The notes under the pieces were generated by a model, which saw nothing but the letters and a program-made list of their open reading frames with translations, was not told where the DNA came from and searched no databases. Below, piece by piece: positions 60,573-64,000 of a stretch of 64,000 nucleotides of DNA (positions are counted from its first letter, which is position 1; every line of letters starts with the position of its first letter). Made by a program: the position numbers and the translations under genes. The stretch lies in the NCBI RefSeq assembly GCF_020623625.1, contig NC_060205.1:489501-553500 (forward strand), written 5' to 3'. The stretch comes from Saccharomycodes ludwigii (taxonomy: Eukaryota; Ascomycota; Saccharomycetes; Saccharomycodales; Saccharomycodaceae).

Positions 60573-61721
60573 TCATTTACCTCTTTTCCTATTTAATGAC
60601 AACCTTAATTTAACCAATATACTAACTGTTTTATTGATCTTACACATCTCAATATTACCCGTATCTTCACACAATTTCACAATGTACCCATTGATAAAAT
60701 CTATCTCAGTATCCCTCAAATTTAATGCATCTTGTCTCATACTACTAGAATTATTCTTATTAATAACACATCCACATTCAATAACATACTTCAAAAGATT
60801 CTCAAAATTCAAAACATCTTTAGGATTCTTTTCCAAAACTGGTAAATCTTGATCATTCTCAGTGTTGCCATAACTGAAAATATCCTTATATTTGGTGCTT
60901 GTTGGTAACACCTGTAATATTTCCTTAATTATTTCACTGAAAATATCAACACAGATCCCATCCAATTCTCCATTAATACAATCAACTATGGTAGTTATAC
61001 TATTAATACACGAATTTACACAGAATTTTTCAACCTGTCCGGTTAGCAGCTCTTGGTAGGACATGAATTTCACATTTAATGGAATTTCAGCCATTGTTCT
61101 TATAAAATCGTTATTTGTTAATATTTCAGCAACTTGTTTATTGGTTTGTATGATTCTTGTATTGGCACTGTATATTAATTGTGAAATTTTCAAGTCCATA
61201 AATCCAGCATGCTGAAAATGGAAAGGCTCATTGCTGAACACACCATGCGAAATAACACCTTGGAAAACTCTTGAAGGGTTCAATTTTGAGTTGTCTCCTG
61301 CCAATTGTGGTAATTCCTTAAGTAAAAAATCCATTATCCCCAGACCATTTTGAATGAAAAGTATATTTGTAGATCTGTTAATTAATGGCAATATTGGTTT
61401 CATCGCTTCTGCAGTCTGGTATGTTTTGGTGGTGATAATTAAGTTTTGTATACTATTAGTATTGTCTGCGGATATACTTTCCAAACTAGTTGTTTCTTTA
61501 AATGGTTCAGTGGTGATTTGTTTATTATCTTCATATATTTTGGTGATTTTGATTTGGGTATTGTGGTTTTTAGAAAAATAATCTAGTTTGCTGTTATTTC
61601 TCAAGATAGGAATGATTTTTATAGGTGTATTACTAGCAACACTGTATTCTTGCAATGCATTAGCTACAATGCCACCTATAGAACCTAAGCCCAATATATG
61701 GATCTTAATAGAATTAGACAT
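60573..61721 (-). CDS. PAN5: 2-dehydropantoate 2-reductase Pan5
   Basis: I choose the ATG at 61721 (MSNSIKIHILGLGSIGGIVA), which opens directly into the NAD(P)-binding GLGSIGG motif. An upstream in-frame ATG adds 40 residues translated from the CCAATTTT repeat and A run and is unlikely. The resulting 382-residue enzyme reduces ketopantoate to pantoate in pantothenate/CoA synthesis. The N-terminal Rossmann part (about 1-170) includes IQNGLGIMDFL. The C-terminal helical domain (about 195-370) carries KFMSYQELLTGQVEKFCVNS and SMRQDALNLRDTEIDFINGY, both family blocks. Length agrees with YHR063C (379). It is followed by SSZ1, as YHR063C-YHR064C. Confidence 0.93.
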   Translation of the reverse strand: MSNSIKIHILGLGSIGGIVANALQEYSVASNTPIKIIPILRNNSKLDYFSKNHNTQIKITKIYEDNKQITTEPFKETTSLESISADNTNSIQNLIITTKTYQTAEAMKPILPLINRSTNILFIQNGLGIMDFLLKELPQLAGDNSKLNPSRVFQGVISHGVFSNEPFHFQHAGFMDLKISQLIYSANTRIIQTNKQVAEILTNNDFIRTMAEIPLNVKFMSYQELLTGQVEKFCVNSCINSITTIVDCINGELDGICVDIFSEIIKEILQVLPTSTKYKDIFSYGNTENDQDLPVLEKNPKDVLNFENLLKYVIECGCVINKNNSSSMRQDALNLRDTEIDFINGYIVKLCEDTGNIEMCKINKTVSILVKLRLSLNRKRGK

Positions 61722-62418
61722 ATGTTTTAAAGGTTCAATTAATACCTGGTACTTTTTTTTTTTTTTTTTTTTTCCAATTTTCCAATTTTCCAATTTTCCA
61801 ATTTTCCAATTTTCCAATTTTCCAATTTTCCAATTTTCCAATTTTTCAAGAATGTTTATTTAAATAGATAGAGAAATATGAAAAAGAAAGGTGAGCGGGG
61901 GCAAACAACAGAAGATCTTTATTTATATATGAATAATAATAATAAAGAACTGAGAAAGAGAAAGAGAAAGAGAAAGAAAAAGAGAAAGAGAAAGAAAGAA
62001 AGAAAAAAAAAAAAAATTAAAATTATCTATTCAATTATTCATTTCTTTAAAAGAAAAAATAAATAAATAAATAAATAAATCGGTTGAATTATTTTTATTT
62101 TTTTACAACCAATGTAAAATTTTAGAAATCATTTTCTCCGTTTTCAACCGATCGGTAAAATTAATGGGGAAACAATAATAATATTCTTATTCCTGATAAA
62201 AAAAACAAAGATTATTATTATTAGTAGTAGTAGCAATAGTAATAATAAGTTCAGCGTTAGAACAGTAATGAATAATAAAAAAATATTTGTGTTCAATATA
62301 CAAAGTTAAAAAAATAAAAAAATAAAAAAAAAAAAAAAAAGAGAAATTATACATAGACTCTAATAAATTCAAAGGCTTTTTTTTTTTTTTCCTGTTTTAT
62401 TTTTATTTTATTTTGCTT
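61722..62418. other. Spacer: PAN5 promoter and SSZ1 3' flank
   Basis: This 697-bp spacer contains a T21 run (61753-61773), the nine CCAATTTT units, GAAAGA repeats (61951-62008), AAAT repeats (62058-62080) and ATT/AGT repeats (62214-62250). No gene is seen. Confidence 0.55.
61774..61845 (+). repeat. Nine tandem CCAATTTT units in the PAN5 promoter
   Basis: Nine perfect 8-bp units CCAATTTT follow each other, beginning 52 bp upstream of the chosen PAN5 start, and each contains a CCAAT core. On the minus strand they read as repeated ENWKIGKL codons in a spurious extension of PAN5. CCAAT is the core bound by the Hap2/3/5 complex, but whether the array is functional is unknown. Confidence 0.9.
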
Positions 62419-64000
62419 TTAAATCTGTTGCAAGACTTCGTTAGTTTTCAAATCTCTGGCAATGACCTTCAATTTATTTTCTCTAGAAATTTCAAAAATC
62501 AATTCAACTCCATTCTTGGTAGCTTTAATACCTAATTCAGCTAATTTCTCAACAGGCTCGATTTCCTTAGTTTTTAAAACTTCTGGTTCATCATCTTCAT
62601 CTTCACTCCAATCACTCTCATCATCATCATCATCATCTTCTTTTTTCTCCTCCTTCTTAGGGGCTTCTTCTTTCTCAATGATTTCTTCTTTAATGTTTAA
62701 TTTACCAGTATAAACCTCTAAATCGGCACCGTCAACTAAAGACTTCAATTTAAACGATTGTCTGGCTGGTAAACTAGTGTATTTATCAAATATAGTAACA
62801 AATTTCTTTGAACCATCCAAAATACCAATACATTCATTCAATTGAGGAACGTCAACAGAATGTTCCAAAAGTTTTTCTAAATCATCTTCTTCATACAGAT
62901 CATCAGCCAATAAAGAAGCCTGTACAGCAGCACCAGCGCTTAACATCTCATCTGGGTGTTGCAATTCATTGCCTGCAACCAAAGAAATAACTTTCACCTG
63001 GTTTTCTGGGAAAACAACTTGTAAAGTTTGGGTAATTTTAGGTGTAAATGAGGCACCACCGGTTAACAATATAGAATCAACCTCTAATTTATCTAAACCT
63101 GATTTCTCAACAGCTTGCTCAACAAATGTAACCATTTCATTGATAACATTTCTTACAACCAAGTCGTACTTGAAAACATTTATTGAAGAGTTGAAATCTA
63201 AGCCATCTGCCAAGGAATCAATACTAATATTGGCGTTACTGGTGTTACTTAAGGTCTTTTTGGTTAAAATAGCATTGCTTTTCAATTTAGCCAAAGATCT
63301 AGGGTTTTTGGTAGCATCAACCTTCGTCTTCTTTTGAAACTCACTGTTTAAATATTTAATCAAAACATCATCGATTTTAGAACCACCCAAATCTTGTCTA
63401 GATTCAGTATAGATCTTAGTGAAAATACCATTGTTTCTAATAGCAAAAACAGTAACACTGCTTTGCAACCCACCAAAGTCAGCAACAACAACATTGGAAT
63501 CTTTATGAATAGATGTGGTCTTGGTGGTCAAATGCGATAATAAAGCAGCACTTGGTTCGTGGATGAATTGAACAATTTCCAACCCGGCTTTAGAGGCAGC
63601 TTTAGCAATCCTTTCCTTTTGTAAGTCATTAAAATCGTATGGTACAGTTATCACAGCTTTTTTGTTGTTAACCCCAATATAGTCATCAGCAGCCAGCTTC
63701 AAGTTCTTTAAATGTCTGGCAACAACTTCATCTACACTTAATTTAATCTCTTTGTTGCTTTCGGAATTGGTAATGATAAAACCTGGAACATCATCACCAA
63801 TGTCAACAATAGGAGCACCTGCAGAGCAACGGTTTTTCAAATCCTCACTCAATTTGCTAAACTTTGGTTGTCCAATTAAATCACGGAAATTGATAATGGT
63901 GTTTTTAGGATTACGGATCAACTGTTGAATAGCTTGTCCACCATGATATTCATCACCATCACGGTATGACAAAGCTGTGGCAATGACTCTTTCACCGTCT
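62419..64000 (-). CDS. SSZ1: Ribosome-associated Hsp70 Ssz1 (N-terminus beyond window)
   Basis: The frame is open to the right edge. Visible residues start DGERVIATALSYRDGDEYHG and match S. cerevisiae Ssz1 from about residue 33, so roughly 32 N-terminal residues are missing. The Hsp70 ATPase-domain blocks follow: QLIRNPKNTIINFRDLIG, the VITVPYDF strand, FIHEPSAALLSHL and VVADFGG. LLTGGASFTPK comes later. A short substrate-domain remnant and an acidic linker (EDDDDDDESDWSEDEDDEP) precede the conserved end (KVIARDLKTNEVLQQ). Ssz1 pairs with Zuo1 in the ribosome-associated complex that stimulates Ssb on nascent chains. The truncated C-terminal domain separates it from canonical Hsp70s. Order PAN5-SSZ1 equals YHR063C-YHR064C. 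Confidence 0.95.
   Translation of the reverse strand, partial: DGERVIATALSYRDGDEYHGGQAIQQLIRNPKNTIINFRDLIGQPKFSKLSEDLKNRCSAGAPIVDIGDDVPGFIITNSESNKEIKLSVDEVVARHLKNLKLAADDYIGVNNKKAVITVPYDFNDLQKERIAKAASKAGLEIVQFIHEPSAALLSHLTTKTTSIHKDSNVVVADFGGLQSSVTVFAIRNNGIFTKIYTESRQDLGGSKIDDVLIKYLNSEFQKKTKVDATKNPRSLAKLKSNAILTKKTLSNTSNANISIDSLADGLDFNSSINVFKYDLVVRNVINEMVTFVEQAVEKSGLDKLEVDSILLTGGASFTPKITQTLQVVFPENQVKVISLVAGNELQHPDEMLSAGAAVQASLLADDLYEEDDLEKLLEHSVDVPQLNECIGILDGSKKFVTIFDKYTSLPARQSFKLKSLVDGADLEVYTGKLNIKEEIIEKEEAPKKEEKKEDDDDDDESDWSEDEDDEPEVLKTKEIEPVEKLAELGIKATKNGVELIFEISRENKLKVIARDLKTNEVLQQI

Noticed and set aside
61722-61841. In-frame upstream ATG extending PAN5 with ENWKIGKL repeats
   Set aside because: The extension is a translation of the CCAATTTT array and an A run. 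The GLGSIGG motif directly after the Met at 61721 supports the shorter protein.
1-64000. CRISPR array, operon, biosynthetic cluster or defence system
   Set aside because: The tandem repeats seen are direct microsatellites without spacers, and the genes are individually transcribed yeast housekeeping genes.

Overview
The window is AT-rich nuclear DNA from a budding yeast. It holds about 30 compact protein genes with no visible introns, two Pol III tRNA genes (Lys-CTT and His-GTG), intergenic spacers of 0.2-1.6 kb crowded with poly-A/T runs of up to 38 bases, and one solo retrotransposon LTR. CTG codons fall at hydrophobic positions (for example in SUR2), which fits the standard code. Gene content and order point to a non-whole-genome-duplication (non-WGD) member of the Saccharomycetales. 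A Saccharomycodes/Hanseniaspora-type yeast is my best guess, but the sequence does not prove the species.

From memory of the S. cerevisiae map, the order interleaves the two duplicated tracts YDR295C-YDR310C and YHR032W-YHR064C. Left part (1-31 kb): HDA2 (cut by the left edge), NEL1, tRNA-Lys, MHR1, SUR2, ATP5, BFR2, a tandem pair of ERC1-type MATE transporters (the second carries a premature stop), an unrecognised 697-residue protein, PRP19, PIH1, PRO1, CFT1, an AIM24-like gene and GPI11. Middle (31-43 kb): an MFS transporter, the solo LTR just upstream of tRNA-His, an RSC3/RSC30-type zinc-cluster gene, CPR5, MED6, FYV4 (mS41), HNT2 and a YDR306C-type F-box gene split by a frameshift in an A14 run. 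Right part (43-64 kb): an unrecognised membrane protein, PMT7, MED21/SRB7 with a long N-terminal extension, VMA22, GIC1/2, RPP1, SUM1, PAN5 and SSZ1 (cut by the right edge).

The genes do not form one pathway. They are housekeeping functions: chromatin and transcription (HDA2, RSC3, MED6, MED21, SUM1), RNA processing (PRP19, CFT1, BFR2, RPP1, PIH1), mitochondria (MHR1, ATP5, FYV4, AIM24-like), secretory pathway and lipids (NEL1, SUR2, GPI11, CPR5, PMT7, VMA22), metabolism (PRO1, PAN5, HNT2), polarity (GIC) and nascent-chain folding (SSZ1). I saw no new defence or biosynthetic system. The most interesting items are the 360-bp LTR with perfect terminal repeats and a 6-bp target duplication 13 bp from tRNA-His, the decaying MATE duplicate with near-identical patches shared with its sister, the MED21 extension, the A14 frameshift, two unrecognised proteins, and several tandem-repeat arrays in promoters.
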